A stretch of DNA of 64,000 nt, from NCBI GenBank assembly GCA_029979565.1, contig JAPOHG010000002.1, positions 100,953 through 164,952 of the forward strand, in the 5' to 3' direction. Numbering within the stretch: position 1 is the first letter of the stretch; every line of letters starts with the position of its first letter. The notes beneath the pieces were generated by a model, which was not told the origin of the DNA, did not search any database, and saw nothing but the letters and a program-made list of their open reading frames with translations. This DNA comes from a bacterium (lineage in GTDB: Bacteria; Bacteroidota; Bacteroidia; Flavobacteriales_D; Sanyastnellaceae). The position numbers were made by a program, and so were the translations under genes. Of this stretch, positions 1 to 10,559 are shown one piece after another.

Positions 1-585
1 GGTCAATCCTCCAAGGAAGTTTTGAAGGGAAGGCTCACGAAAAAATCGCACCATTTCATCGGGATATTCAAGGAGGTGAAAAAATTTCGCCCCGGCAATT
101 CCTCCGATGGCAGCGGCGGTCACAATTCCCCCAACATGCTGACTTGCAGGAAGTTCAACACTCTTCGTGATGGGTTTTATACCTGCTTTTTGTGCTTCCC
201 GGTAGCGCCATCCGGCGAACAGAGCAGCGAGTAAAAGGCCGAGAATGGGGCTTCCTTCGAGGCTGAAAAGGTGGCGCTGCGGCATCCCAGATTGAAACAA
301 TTCGCCGGCATTGACGGCGAGGTAGATGAACTTCCACCCCAAAATGAAACCCACGAGGGCTTGCGTGAGGTATTCGGTCCATGCGACGGGGCCGCCAATG
401 GTGAGGGTGGCATGCGTCGGTGCGAAGATTCCGGCGCTTTGTTTGCGGTCCATTTCCTTGCGAAGGGTGAATGCAGCTGCCACAAACGCCAAGGCTACGA
501 GCAAGCCAAAACTGTTGATCAGTTTCAATGCGGGAATCTCCCATCCAAACAGGTCGAGCAAGGCGTGGTACAAGGTGGGATACAT
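1..585 (-). CDS. lgt: Prolipoprotein diacylglyceryl transferase-like membrane protein (C-terminus cut off by window edge)
   Basis: Minus-strand open frame MYPTLYHALLDLFGWEIPALKLINSFGLLVALAF...HLFSLEGSPILGLLLAALFAG...GGIAGAKFFHLLEYP runs off position 1, so it is absent from the ORF track. Hydrophobic Lgt-like pattern. Starts 2 nt after the mtaB stop. Confidence 0.7.
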   Translation of the reverse strand, partial: MYPTLYHALLDLFGWEIPALKLINSFGLLVALAFVAAAFTLRKEMDRKQSAGIFAPTHATLTIGGPVAWTEYLTQALVGFILGWKFIYLAVNAGELFQSGMPQRHLFSLEGSPILGLLLAALFAGWRYREAQKAGIKPITKSVELPASQHVGGIVTAAAIGGIAGAKFFHLLEYPDEMVRFFREPSLQNFLGGLT

Positions 586-587
586 GG

Positions 588-1895
588 TCAGGCAGGCATT
601 GGGTGCGAAATGACGCCGGAAGCAAAGCCTGCGGCATGGACGGTGTTGATTCGGACGGGAACAATTTCATTGGCCGAAGTGGCCATGGCATCAATCCCAA
701 TGCGCACATATTCGGGAGTATAACCAAAGCGCAACCCGTCTTCAACGCTTTCCTCAAACAGGACATGCTTCGTGGTGCCAACAAATTGCTCGTAATGCTG
801 GCGTTGCTTTTTCAACGACAACATTCGCAGTTGCTTGGTTCGGGCTTTGCGCACTTCAACGGGCACGGATTCTTCCATGCGCGGCGCCGTTGTACGGGCG
901 CGTTCAGAGTATGTGAAGACGTGGAGGTAGCTGATGGGCAGGTCCAAAAGAAAAGCTTGGGTTTCCGCAAACGCCGCTTCAGTTTCATTGGGGAAGCCCG
1001 TAATGACATCGACTCCGATGCTTGCGCAGGGGAGCACGTTGCGAATGGCCTCAATGCGTTCCCTGTACAACGCGGTTCGATATCGCCTTCGCATCGCCTT
1101 CAATACCGGGTCGGAGCCACTCTGAAGAGGAATGTGAAAGTGGGGTTGGAACTTATTGCTCTTCGCGACCCATTCAATGATTTCAGGGGTCAAGAGATTG
1201 GGCTCGATGCTGCTGATGCGGAAGCGCTTTGCGGGTACCTCCCGGTCCAGGGCTTGTACGAGCTGCAAAAACGTTTCGCCAGTCGACTTCCCAAAATCGC
1301 CGATGTTGACCCCAGTCAACACAATTTCTTTGGCTCCTTGATCGGTGGCTGCTCGCGCTGTGGCAATTGTTTCTTGAACAGATGCATTTCGGGACCGACC
1401 GCGCGCAAGTGGAATGGTGCAGAAAGAGCAGAAGTAATCACATCCGTCCTGCACCTTCAAAAATGTCCGCGTTCGGTCTTGACTCGAAAATCCGGGAACA
1501 AATGATCGAACTTCCTTGATGGGGCCGACCGTGATTTGGGCTTGCGCTCTTTTGGAGCTGATGTGGTCGAGTAGATTGAATTTTTCAGAGGCACCTAAGA
1601 CGATGTCGACGCCTTCAATTTCGCTGATTTCTTTCGGCTTCAATTGTGCATAACAGCCGATGACAGCCACAAATGCTTCAGGGTTGCTGTTGAGCGCTCG
1701 GCGCACGGCATTTCGACACTTGGCGTCGGCTTGTTCGGTGACGCTGCAGGTGTTAATGACCACTACATCCGGGGCATCATCGATGCCCACCCGAGCGTAT
1801 CCTGCTTCGCTTAAATCGCGCGCAATGGTCGACGTCTCAGAGAAGTTGAGTTTGCAGCCTAAGGTGTGAAATGCAGCCGTTCCGCCGGGAGTCAT
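588..1895 (-). CDS. mtaB: tRNA (N6-threonylcarbamoyladenosine(37)-C(2))-methylthiotransferase, radical SAM MTTase
   Basis: AAFHTLGCKLNFSETSTIARDL N-terminal MTTase domain; radical SAM motif QDGCDYFCSFCTIPLARG. Confidence 0.93.
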   Translation of the reverse strand: MTPGGTAAFHTLGCKLNFSETSTIARDLSEAGYARVGIDDAPDVVVINTCSVTEQADAKCRNAVRRALNSNPEAFVAVIGCYAQLKPKEISEIEGVDIVLGASEKFNLLDHISSKRAQAQITVGPIKEVRSFVPGFSSQDRTRTFLKVQDGCDYFCSFCTIPLARGRSRNASVQETIATARAATDQGAKEIVLTGVNIGDFGKSTGETFLQLVQALDREVPAKRFRISSIEPNLLTPEIIEWVAKSNKFQPHFHIPLQSGSDPVLKAMRRRYRTALYRERIEAIRNVLPCASIGVDVITGFPNETEAAFAETQAFLLDLPISYLHVFTYSERARTTAPRMEESVPVEVRKARTKQLRMLSLKKQRQHYEQFVGTTKHVLFEESVEDGLRFGYTPEYVRIGIDAMATSANEIVPVRINTVHAAGFASGVISHPMPA

Positions 1896-1996
1896 GGTGC
1901 GAATTTAATCGAGTTTGAAGCGGCTTGTACACTTGAGCGTGCGAATTGGTGAAGTTCAGGGCTATATTGCACCTCCTGTAATTGAAACACTTTCTC

Positions 1997-4804
1997 ATGA
2001 GAAAACTACTCCTTTCTTTTGTTTTTGCGGCGACGTGTTCGCTGGCAATGGCACAATTGTTTTCCAATGCCTCCTCGGTACTTCCCGGTGATTACAACAG
2101 CGGCAACTGCGTCGGCTTCACAGACATGGATAACGATGGCTTGGATGACATCATTGTTTTGGACCAATCCAAAACCGTAAAAATTCTGTATCAAGACGCA
2201 TCCGGTGGCTTCATTGAGGTGGACTACGGAAATGTATCCAACAGCAATCAATGGGGAATGACCATCGGTGATTACGACAACGATGGGCACAAGGATGTGT
2301 TCTCAGGCGGCGCGTACGACGGCGTACACGTGAAGCACATTGACGCTGTAGGGAGCTGGAGTGATATGGATCTCGAGAATGGTTCCATGTTCATGCAAGC
2401 ATGCAATTTTGCCGACATCGACAACGACGGTCAACTTGATGCCTTTGGCTGCCATGACGATGCCCTGTCGCGCATGTGGAAAGGGAACGGCAGCGATTTG
2501 GATATCGATGCCACCTTGATTGATTTAACCAATTACGATTTCTCCGATTACCCCAACACCGACCACAGCGGAAACTACGGCACGGTGTTCAGTGATTTCG
2601 ATCAGGATGGCGATGTGGATTTAACCATTGCCAAGTGCCGCCAATTCGTGAACGATCCCTTTGATCCGCGTCGCGTCAATCAAATTTGGTTGAACAACGG
2701 AGATGGCACCTTCTCAGAAGTGGCCGAAGAACGAGGATTGGTGTTGAACGAGCAGAGCTGGACCGTAGATTATGCAGATTATGATAACGACGGAGACTTT
2801 GACTGCTTCTTAACCAATCACTCCACCACCATGACGTTGTTGGAGAACGACGGCAACGGCTATTTCAGCGATGTAACGGTACAAGCTGGTCTGGACTTCA
2901 GTGGCTTTGCATTGCAGGCGAAGATGGCGGACTTTGACAACGACGGATTCGTGGATGTCATCGTGTCGGGCGGGGTGCACCGCTATTATCGCAACAACGG
3001 GGACGGTACGTTCACCCAGGACAATCCGTTTACGGCAGGGGATACCATGCACAGCTTTGCCATCGGTGACGTCAACCGAGACGGGTCCATTGATGTATAT
3101 GCCAGCTACGGCAACGGCTACAATTCACCGGACAATGGAAACGATGATATTTTGTGGCTCAACACCGGCAACGACAATCACTGGATTGCGTTCGATTTAG
3201 AGGGCATTGTATCAAACAAAGACGCCGTGGGAACAACGGTGGTGTTGACGGGCGATTTCGGTACGATGATTCGAGAAGTGCGAGCCGGTGAGAGCTATGG
3301 CATCACGAACACCTTTGCCTGCATGTTTGGTTTGGGAGCGCATGAGGCCGTTGAAACGGCGACCATCAAATGGCCAAGCGGGATGGAAACGACCATCGAA
3401 AACCCAGCGATAGACCAATACCACAATTTCTTGGAAGCGCCTTGCATGACGACGGTTGAGCTGACGGTTCCTTCAGAAATGGTGCTTTGCCCGGGCGAAA
3501 CGTTGGAATTGGTGGTCAATGGCGAATTTGAAACGTACGATTGGTCCAACGGAGCTTCAACCCCGTCCATTGAGGTGGGAGAAGCAGGCATGTACAGCGT
3601 TGTCGTGTACGATGCTGAGGGATGTGCAGCCATTTCGGAATCCGTTGCTGTCGACGTCATCACGCCACAAGCGCCAGAGGTGCAAGTCATTGGCGACCTC
3701 ACCTTCTGTGCAGGAAATGCGGTAGAATTCATTGGCCCGAATGGGACGGAATGGACGTGGTCCAACGGCGAAACAACGCAGAGCATTACGGTCACTGAAT
3801 CCGGAGCATATTCATTGATTTTGGTGGATGAGTGCGGAAACGACAACCCTTCCGAATCGTTCGTTGTAGAGGTTTTGGAAGCACCTGAAGTTCCCACCAT
3901 TACGGTTCCCGAAGTAATCAATGCGGATGAGCCTTTCACGCTAACCTCGTCCTCTGCATCAACCCGATGGTATGATGATGAGCTGGCGGTCAATCCGCTG
4001 TTCATTGGCGACACCTACGAGACGTCTGTATCCGCCACAACAACTTTGTGGGTCGAAGACATCAATGATTCAGGACTGGAAGAAGGCAACGGTGGCCGAA
4101 TGGGTATGGGCCAGGGTCAATACCACGACAACAGCGTCCGATGGCTGCTGTTTGATGCCTACCAAGACCTCGTCATTCACACGGTGGATGTGTATGCCAA
4201 CGGGGAAGGAGAAAGAGAAATTGGTGTTATTGACTCGGATGGAAATGTGATTGCATCTGGCGTCTTTGACTTGGCCAATGGATTGAACACATTAACGTTG
4301 GACTTTGAAGTTCCAGAAGGCACCAATTACGGATTGCGGTCTTTCGCAGACAATCCGCAGTTATGGCGTGATGGACCGGGAACGGACATGGCGTACCCTT
4401 ATGAATTAGGCTCATTGGGATCCATCACGCAAAGCACGGCGGGTGGTAACAATGCGACCAATTATTACTACTTCTTCTACAATTGGGTCGTGCAAACGCC
4501 GTTCGATGGGTGTCCATCTGACCGCGTTCCTGTGACCATCACGGTGGTCGGTTTGGACGAAGCTGCTGAAGCTTTACAAGCTGTATTCCCGAACCCATCA
4601 TCAGGTACGATTCAACTCATTGCCCGTCCGTCTTTTGCATCGGCTGAATGGACATTGCTCAATAACGTGGGACAAAGGGTGGCTTCTGGACAACTCAACG
4701 GTACGGTCAATTCCTTGGATTTGACGAACCATGCAGTTGGCCAATACATGCTGCAAGTGCGCAACGAGAAGGAGGTGCACACCGTAAAGCTCATCATTGA
4801 GTAA
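1997..4804 (+). CDS. FG-GAP/VCBS-repeat protein with ASPIC/UnbV-like domain and T9SS C-terminal sorting domain
   Basis: Signal peptide MRKLLLSFVFAATCSLAMAQ; repeated DxDNDGxxD motifs; IKWPSGMETTIENPAIDQ (ASPIC/UnbV); C-terminal VFPNPSSGTIQL...VKLIIE. The ORF-track start at 1982 is TTG; the ATG at 1997 fits the signal peptide better. Confidence 0.85.
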   Translation: MRKLLLSFVFAATCSLAMAQLFSNASSVLPGDYNSGNCVGFTDMDNDGLDDIIVLDQSKTVKILYQDASGGFIEVDYGNVSNSNQWGMTIGDYDNDGHKDVFSGGAYDGVHVKHIDAVGSWSDMDLENGSMFMQACNFADIDNDGQLDAFGCHDDALSRMWKGNGSDLDIDATLIDLTNYDFSDYPNTDHSGNYGTVFSDFDQDGDVDLTIAKCRQFVNDPFDPRRVNQIWLNNGDGTFSEVAEERGLVLNEQSWTVDYADYDNDGDFDCFLTNHSTTMTLLENDGNGYFSDVTVQAGLDFSGFALQAKMADFDNDGFVDVIVSGGVHRYYRNNGDGTFTQDNPFTAGDTMHSFAIGDVNRDGSIDVYASYGNGYNSPDNGNDDILWLNTGNDNHWIAFDLEGIVSNKDAVGTTVVLTGDFGTMIREVRAGESYGITNTFACMFGLGAHEAVETATIKWPSGMETTIENPAIDQYHNFLEAPCMTTVELTVPSEMVLCPGETLELVVNGEFETYDWSNGASTPSIEVGEAGMYSVVVYDAEGCAAISESVAVDVITPQAPEVQVIGDLTFCAGNAVEFIGPNGTEWTWSNGETTQSITVTESGAYSLILVDECGNDNPSESFVVEVLEAPEVPTITVPEVINADEPFTLTSSSASTRWYDDELAVNPLFIGDTYETSVSATTTLWVEDINDSGLEEGNGGRMGMGQGQYHDNSVRWLLFDAYQDLVIHTVDVYANGEGEREIGVIDSDGNVIASGVFDLANGLNTLTLDFEVPEGTNYGLRSFADNPQLWRDGPGTDMAYPYELGSLGSITQSTAGGNNATNYYYFFYNWVVQTPFDGCPSDRVPVTITVVGLDEAAEALQAVFPNPSSGTIQLIARPSFASAEWTLLNNVGQRVASGQLNGTVNSLDLTNHAVGQYMLQVRNEKEVHTVKLIIE

Positions 4805-4828
4805 TCACCTTAATCCATTGGAAGAAAT

Positions 4829-4856
4829 AGCGGTGGCTTCGGCCACCGCTTTTTTT
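4829..4856 (+). terminator. Rho-independent terminator
   Basis: Perfect 9-bp stem AGCGGTGGC / GCCACCGCT with TTCG tetraloop followed by a T run, directly after the 1997..4804 CDS. Confidence 0.92.
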
Positions 4857-4864
4857 ATGCTTGG

Positions 4865-5470
4865 TTATGAGTCGATATGGCAACCGTACAGATCGTCCAA
4901 GGCTCGGTGAAGGGCTGGATACGCTGAAGACCGAACGCTTAATTGCACTGCACAGGAATCGGTGAATGTCTGACCTACGACTCGGGCGTGATGCTTTTCG
5001 CTCAGTGCCATGACCGATCCAAGCAAATCGTACGCGCAGCGAACGGAAATCGATTCTTCAATGTAACGCTGAACAATCTTACCGTTCGCGATGGCCATGT
5101 GCGTGGCCGTTCGATACGCATCAATCAGGCCACCTACTCCCAGCTTGGTTCCTCCAAAGTACCGCACAACCACGCCGAGGCAATTCGTGATTTCCTTCGA
5201 CTTGAGTGCGCCGAGAATCGGGGGTCCTGCACTGTTGGCAGGTTCTCCATCATCCGACGCACGCCAATCATCACCAACCGGTCCGAGTCTATACGCGTAG
5301 GCATGGTGCCTTGCGTCGTGGTGTTTTTTTCGCAATGCTTCGAGGTGGGCTTTCACATGTTCAACGTTCTCAATCGGGAAGACGTACCCAAAATGCTTGG
5401 ACCCCTTCACCTTGTACATTGCTTCGGCAGGAGCCTCCAGGGTGTTGAAAGCGTCGTCTCCTCCCATCAA
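4865..5470 (-). CDS. YigZ/IMPACT family protein
   Basis: KGSKHFGYVFPIENVEHVKAHLEALRKKHHDARHHAYAYRLG...SDDGEPANSAGPPILGALKSKEITNCLGVVVRYFGGTKLGVGGLIDAYR is diagnostic of UPF0029/IMPACT. Confidence 0.92.
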   Translation of the reverse strand: MMGGDDAFNTLEAPAEAMYKVKGSKHFGYVFPIENVEHVKAHLEALRKKHHDARHHAYAYRLGPVGDDWRASDDGEPANSAGPPILGALKSKEITNCLGVVVRYFGGTKLGVGGLIDAYRTATHMAIANGKIVQRYIEESISVRCAYDLLGSVMALSEKHHARVVGQTFTDSCAVQLSVRSSAYPALHRALDDLYGCHIDS

Positions 5471-7311
5471 CCGTTGTATTCTGGAATGAGCAGAGCAAGC
5501 AACTCTCGGGTCGCAATGTGATTGCCTTGGTTTTGCGCCAGGGCATCAATGGCTTCCATGTTAGTCGCCGAAAGGGTACCGGGAGTTTGTGCCCGCATGA
5601 TCTTTTCATGATGCGTGGGCAACAGGGATTCTTGCTTGGAAAGCAATTCTTCGTGCATTTTCTCGCCCGGTCGCAGTCCGGTGATGACCACTTCAATATC
5701 CCTTCCAGCTTCCATCCCTGCCAAAGCAATCATTTTGTTGGCGAGGTCGAGAATGCGAATCGACTCGCCCATGTCGAACACGAATACATTGTTCTTCTCT
5801 CCAATTGCAGAAGCCTCAAGCACGAGGGATACCGCTTCGGGTATGGTCATAAAGTACCGGGTTACTTCGGAATCAGTGACCGTTATCGGGCCGCCGCGCT
5901 CGATTTGCTCTTTGAACAAGGGGATTACTGAACCGTTGCTGCCCAGTACGTTACCAAACCGCGTAATGACACATCGAATGTTGGATTTGGAGCCCTCATG
6001 AAGAACGAGCAACTCAGCCAGTCGCTTCGTACATCCCATGACGCTTGTCGGATTCACGGCTTTGTCCGTAGAGATCATGACAAAGCGATCGCATCCAGCG
6101 GCAATGGAGGCGCGTAATGCACGCTGTGTGCCAAGCACGTTTGTTTCGAAGGCTTGCCACGGCTGTTTTTCCATCAGTGGAACGTGTTTATAAGCAGCGG
6201 CGTGAAAAACGACATCAGGCGCAAAGGCTACAAGCGTCTCCGTGAGTTGTTTGCTGTCGCGGATGTCGCCGACTTGCAGGTCGACGGCATCTTGGCCCCC
6301 TGTTCGATTGAGCTCCACATGCAAGTCGTGCAGGGGCGTCTCGGCTTGGTCAATGGCTAATACAGCGGAGGGGCGATGGATAAGCACCTGGCGAACAATC
6401 TCTGAGCCGATGGAGCCTGCGGCACCTGTAATGCAGATGCGTTTTCCCGCGATGCTGCTTTCCGCAGCTTCTGCGGATAAAGAAATGGGGGTCCTGCCCA
6501 GGAGGTCTTCGATGTTCAACTCGCGAATCTGTCCAACAGACAGCTCTCCATTGATCCATTTGTCAACAGGCGGAACGTCCAATGGTCGCACGCCGTGCTT
6601 AAGCGCGAGGTCCACCATGCTGCGCCTGCGTTCCCTGCTTAAGTTTTGAATGCTCAGGATGACTCGGTCGACACCGCCGCGCATGAACAAGCGTTCAGCT
6701 TCGTCCGCATTGAATACATCCACACCTTCTAGCTTCTTGCCCACTTTGCTGCGGTCATCATCAATAAAAGCCACGACCCGCATACTCGAGTCGCCAAGTT
6801 CCCGGTCGATCGTGTGCTTTGCGATGAGCCCCGCTTCACCGGCGCCGAAAATGGCCACGAGGGTCTGGGCACCTGGCACCCTTCGGTTGTAGACATACAG
6901 CCACTTCACAAACCAGCGTCCGGAAATCATGGCTCCAGACGCGATGAGCCATTCAATGCCGATAATGGAAAACGGAATGAGATAGGAACCGTCTCCCCAA
7001 GCAGCGACTGCCACGTTTGCAGCCACGAAACAAGTGCTTCCTACTAGATTCGAAATCAACAACCGCCGGGCATCAGCTAGCCCTGTGTGTCGGATAATCC
7101 CAGCGTAGGTTCGAAAGGCCAAGGCACTCCCTAAGCGAACGGCCAAGAAAATTGGCAAGAATGCCTTCCAAACGGTCCATTCGTTGGTGGGAATCGCGAA
7201 TTCGAAACGAAGCAGGGCTGCAGCATACAGCGCAAAGACGGCAATGCTGAGGTCAATGCCCGTAACAATCCATCGCGGCGCATGGGATTGGGGGAGCATT
7301 CCTTTGAACAT
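5467..7311 (-). CDS. Membrane-anchored nucleotide-sugar epimerase/dehydratase (CapD/WbpM/FlaA1-like)
   Basis: N-terminal TM helices, CoA-binding-like domain, then GKRICITGAAGSIGSEIVRQVL and ISTDKAVNPTSVMGCTKRLAE; GLRPGEKMHEELL. Confidence 0.92.
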   Translation of the reverse strand: MFKGMLPQSHAPRWIVTGIDLSIAVFALYAAALLRFEFAIPTNEWTVWKAFLPIFLAVRLGSALAFRTYAGIIRHTGLADARRLLISNLVGSTCFVAANVAVAAWGDGSYLIPFSIIGIEWLIASGAMISGRWFVKWLYVYNRRVPGAQTLVAIFGAGEAGLIAKHTIDRELGDSSMRVVAFIDDDRSKVGKKLEGVDVFNADEAERLFMRGGVDRVILSIQNLSRERRRSMVDLALKHGVRPLDVPPVDKWINGELSVGQIRELNIEDLLGRTPISLSAEAAESSIAGKRICITGAAGSIGSEIVRQVLIHRPSAVLAIDQAETPLHDLHVELNRTGGQDAVDLQVGDIRDSKQLTETLVAFAPDVVFHAAAYKHVPLMEKQPWQAFETNVLGTQRALRASIAAGCDRFVMISTDKAVNPTSVMGCTKRLAELLVLHEGSKSNIRCVITRFGNVLGSNGSVIPLFKEQIERGGPITVTDSEVTRYFMTIPEAVSLVLEASAIGEKNNVFVFDMGESIRILDLANKMIALAGMEAGRDIEVVITGLRPGEKMHEELLSKQESLLPTHHEKIMRAQTPGTLSATNMEAIDALAQNQGNHIATRELLALLIPEYNG

Positions 7312-7322
7312 TCAGGTGGATT

Positions 7323-8081
7323 TTACCCTTCGAAGCAAAGCGAAAGAATGAAAGAACGGGTTTTGAGCGATTGCAAAGGCGCTGAATACCGGCTTTCATC
7401 TGGAATCAGAATGTTGCGGTTGCCCAGCTCAAATTTACCCTCAATGCTGAATTTGAAAAAAGGGAGGAAAACGTCCACTCCAGCACCCAGATCAATGGAA
7501 CTGTTGCCCGATTCCAGACGTAGGATGAAGTCACTTGCCAATTGTTGGTTTGTTTCTTCTTGTGACTGCATGTCTTTGCTGAATTTTCCTCCGACCAACG
7601 CATACGCGGCAAAGTTTCCTACCCGGTCTGTTCGCAATTTGATGAGCAACGGGAAATTCAAGTATACGGATTCCGTTCTTCGAACCTTTAATTCTGATTC
7701 GCCATCCTTTTCGAATCGATACTCCAAGGATCGGTCTTGAAAGGATAGTCCTGGAATGAATCGTACATGGAAATTCTTCGTGGCATCCCACGATGCCACC
7801 AAGCCCAAGTTGAACCCTGCCTGGGGTTGATTGACGATGGCTTGAAGGCTATCACTGAAACTGTAATCTGGGGTGAGCGTCAGGTTGAAGTCCGATCGAT
7901 TGCCTGACAGCGCAAATCCAAAATGGTACTTTTTCGTGTCGAATGCGGCGAGGTTCTTTCGACCTTGTTGTGCAGCAATCGGCCCAACCGAAGCAAGCAA
8001 GGCGATTCCTAAAATCAAGAGTTGTTGACCTTGAGCAGCTTTGTAAGGGAAGGCAGAGAATCGCATTGGACGGGATTGCAA
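7323..8081 (-). CDS. porT: PorT-family outer-membrane beta-barrel protein (T9SS-associated)
   Basis: DTKKYHFGFALSGNRSDFNLTLTPDYSF...GFNLGLVASWDATKNFHVRFIPGLSFQDRSLEYRF...ESVYLNFPLLIKLRTDR has PorT-like architecture; N-terminal signal. Confidence 0.7.
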   Translation of the reverse strand: MQSRPMRFSAFPYKAAQGQQLLILGIALLASVGPIAAQQGRKNLAAFDTKKYHFGFALSGNRSDFNLTLTPDYSFSDSLQAIVNQPQAGFNLGLVASWDATKNFHVRFIPGLSFQDRSLEYRFEKDGESELKVRRTESVYLNFPLLIKLRTDRVGNFAAYALVGGKFSKDMQSQEETNQQLASDFILRLESGNSSIDLGAGVDVFLPFFKFSIEGKFELGNRNILIPDESRYSAPLQSLKTRSFILSLCFEG

Positions 8082-8116
8082 GGTAAATCTACGAACGGAA
8101 TTTCACCTTCGTTATT

Positions 8117-8665
8117 TCAGGGTGGGCTTCCGTTCCAAATCCGCGGCATGGCGGCGGCAAACAATGCAGAAATTACAGCTGCGGCAAAAATCCACACCAG
8201 AAGGACGGTGCCAATGAAGAACAGGGGGGAGAAAAAGACCTCAATGGTTGCGACTTGTTGGGCGTAGATTTCATCGGCAGATTGGCTGGCCAGACCTGCG
8301 TTTGTGCCATACATGGCGTTCAAGGCATTGGAATCATTCACAAATGCTTCTAGGAGCTCCAATTGCGCTGCTTTGCGCTGGTTGATGGTCTCAGGGACGA
8401 AGATGTAATACCATATTCCCATGGAAGAAGACAGCAGAACACTGTACAAAACTGCTGCTTTAGCGATCTCCTTCCAGCGCTCAAGAAAAGGGGATTTATC
8501 CTTGTGCTCGTAACCGAGGAGGGCAGCAATCCCAATGACACAAGCTAGGTTCAGAAAAATGCCGGCTTGATTGGACTGTTCCCAGGTCCACGTGCCGAGA
8601 CCGTAGAGTTTAATGGCAAACCAGAGGGCGATGCCCGTTGCGAAGACCAGCCGGATTTTAGCCAT
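8117..8665 (-). CDS. DUF4199-like membrane protein
   Basis: About 180 aa with four predicted TM segments and the [21 protein letters not shown] region typical of DUF4199; stop side lies immediately after rho. Confidence 0.6.
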   Translation of the reverse strand: MAKIRLVFATGIALWFAIKLYGLGTWTWEQSNQAGIFLNLACVIGIAALLGYEHKDKSPFLERWKEIAKAAVLYSVLLSSSMGIWYYIFVPETINQRKAAQLELLEAFVNDSNALNAMYGTNAGLASQSADEIYAQQVATIEVFFSPLFFIGTVLLVWIFAAAVISALFAAAMPRIWNGSPP

Positions 8666-10397
8666 TCATGGAGGTTAGGAATTCCTCGTTGCTTCGGGTT
8701 TGTTCCATACGCTCCTTCATGAATTCCATGGCTTCGATGGGGTTCATATCTGCAAGGTGCTTGCGCAAAATCCAGATGCGCTGCAAGGTCTCTTTATCCA
8801 AGAGCAAGTCTTCACGACGCGTTCCAGAGGTCAAGATGTCAATTGCAGGATAAATGCGGCGGTTGGAAATGCGACGGTCGAGTTGCAACTCCATATTACC
8901 GGTGCCTTTGAATTCCTCGAAAATCACCTCGTCCATCTTCGATCCGGTCTCTGTGAGTGCCGTTGCAATGATGGAGAGCGAGCCGCCGTTTTCGATGTTC
9001 CGAGCAGCTCCGAAGAACCGCTTGGGCTTCTGAAGAGCATTCGCTTCAACACCACCGCTCAGAATTTTGCCTGAGCTGGGTGAAACGGTATTGTAGGCCC
9101 TCGCCAATCGCGTGATGGAATCAAGGAGAATACACACATCATGTCCGCATTCAACCATGCGCTTGGCTTTTTCCAAAACAAGGTTGGCGATGCGTACGTG
9201 CCGGTCTGCAGGTTCATCAAACGTTGAGGCTATAACCTCTGCATTTACGCTGCGCTTCATGTCCGTCACTTCTTCGGGACGCTCATCGATGAGCAAAATC
9301 AACAGGTACACTTCGGGGTGGTTCAAGGCGATGGCGTTGGCCACGTCTTTGAGCAAGGTCGTCTTACCGGTTTTCGGTTGTGAAACCAACATGCCCCGTT
9401 GGCCTTTTCCGACAGGAGCAAAGAGGTCCATCAGGCGGGTGCTGATGTTGCCTCCGCGCGTGCTCAAATTGAACCGTTCTTGGGGGAACAAAGGGGTTAA
9501 GAATTTGAAAGGAATGCGATCCCGGACCCATTCAGGTGAACGCCCATTGATGCTCATTACATCGATCAGTGGATAGAATTTCTCTCCGATTCGCGGCGGT
9601 CTAACCTTGGCGATAACCGTGTCTCCCGTTTGAAGCGAAAATTGCTTGATCTGTCGGGAGGTGACATAAACGTCATCCGGTGAATTGAGGTAATTGTAAT
9701 CCGCGGAACGCAAGAAACCATAGCCTTCTTGTTGAATTTCGAGCACACCTTCAGCGGTGATAATGCCATCGAAATTGAAGCCATGTTCTTCCGGCTCGCT
9801 CAAGAATTTGTCTCGGTTATTGCGTCGATCATTGCGTCGATCGCTGTTGCGTCGGTCGTTGTTGCGGTCATTATTACGTCGATCGTTGTTGCGGTCGTTG
9901 CGTCGGTCGTTATTGCGGCGATCGTTGTTGCGTTCGCTGCGGTCGTTACGTCGGTCGCTGTCACGCTCGTTTCGACGTTCCTGGCCTTTCTCTTCATTGG
10001 GACCATCCTTGCCTTCTGTCGGTGCAGGAGCGTCGGATGACTCCTCAGCGGCCTTTCGGCGGGCTCGTCGTTCTCGGATGGCGTCTCCTGGCTTGCGTTC
10101 CTTTTTTTCTTCGGAAGCACCGGATGCCTCTTTGGAATTCTTTTCGCGGGATTCTTCAGAGGAAGGGGCATCCGACTTTTTGGCTCGGGGATTGCGCGTG
10201 CGCTTGCCCTTGTCATCTTCTTTTTTTGCTTTGGCGGGAGCCTTTTTCGCAGCGGCCGGTTGCAATGCTTGTTCGTCCAAGATGCTGTAAACCAAATCTT
10301 GTTTTTTCAGCTTCTCAGCACGTGCAACGCCGAGTTTTTTCGCAATTTCCTTCAGTTCAAGAACCTTCTTTGCGTTCAATTCAATGATGTCGTACAT
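8658..10397 (-). CDS. rho: Transcription termination factor Rho with long disordered N-terminal insertion
   Basis: [111 protein letters not shown]. Confidence 0.98.
   Translation of the reverse strand: MYDIIELNAKKVLELKEIAKKLGVARAEKLKKQDLVYSILDEQALQPAAAKKAPAKAKKEDDKGKRTRNPRAKKSDAPSSEESREKNSKEASGASEEKKERKPGDAIRERRARRKAAEESSDAPAPTEGKDGPNEEKGQERRNERDSDRRNDRSERNNDRRNNDRRNDRNNDRRNNDRNNDRRNSDRRNDRRNNRDKFLSEPEEHGFNFDGIITAEGVLEIQQEGYGFLRSADYNYLNSPDDVYVTSRQIKQFSLQTGDTVIAKVRPPRIGEKFYPLIDVMSINGRSPEWVRDRIPFKFLTPLFPQERFNLSTRGGNISTRLMDLFAPVGKGQRGMLVSQPKTGKTTLLKDVANAIALNHPEVYLLILLIDERPEEVTDMKRSVNAEVIASTFDEPADRHVRIANLVLEKAKRMVECGHDVCILLDSITRLARAYNTVSPSSGKILSGGVEANALQKPKRFFGAARNIENGGSLSIIATALTETGSKMDEVIFEEFKGTGNMELQLDRRISNRRIYPAIDILTSGTRREDLLLDKETLQRIWILRKHLADMNPIEAMEFMKERMEQTRSNEEFLTSMNG
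9813..9978. repeat. Degenerate short tandem repeat inside rho encoding an R/N/D-rich low-complexity tract
   Basis: Recurring cgttgcgtcggtcgttgttgcggtc-type units (minus strand [20 protein letters not shown]...). Confidence 0.85.
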
Positions 10398-10498
10398 CCA
10401 GTATGTGTGTGTAATCTTGTTAGGTGCATCTACGCTTTTAGCAAGTTCCTGTTTCCGATTGGGAAACGATGACTCAGAAAGTGTTTAGGGAAAAGATT

Positions 10499-10517
10499 GC
10501 TGTACCTCGTGTACAGC
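10499..10517 (-). terminator. Possible weak terminator hairpin downstream of the metallophosphoesterase gene
   Basis: Inverted repeat gctgtac-N5-gtacagc; on the minus strand followed by AATCTTTT (imperfect U tract). Confidence 0.35.
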
Positions 10518-10559
10518 CTGCATGCCTGCTCCTCGCATAGACGTTACAAGTATACGCAA

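Noticed and set aside
155-784. 209-aa minus-strand ORF overlapping lgt and mtaB
   Set aside because: Out of frame with the recognised Lgt and MtaB proteins; low-complexity translation without family features.
528-1505. 325-aa plus-strand ORF antisense to mtaB
   Set aside because: Fully antisense to a well-supported MtaB CDS and shows no recognisable domain.
3295-4014. 239-aa minus-strand ORF antisense to the FG-GAP/T9SS protein
   Set aside because: Ser/Thr-rich mirror translation of a real CDS; no start context or homology pattern.
9813-9978. Intergenic or CRISPR-like repeat array
   Set aside because: Repeat units are degenerate, in frame and inside rho, with no unique spacers.
9729-10290. 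Plus-strand ORFs antisense to rho (103 aa hydrophobic, 177 aa Arg/Ser-rich)
   Set aside because: They are complementary readings of the R/N/D tandem repeat in rho; composition is dictated by the repeat, not by coding selection.
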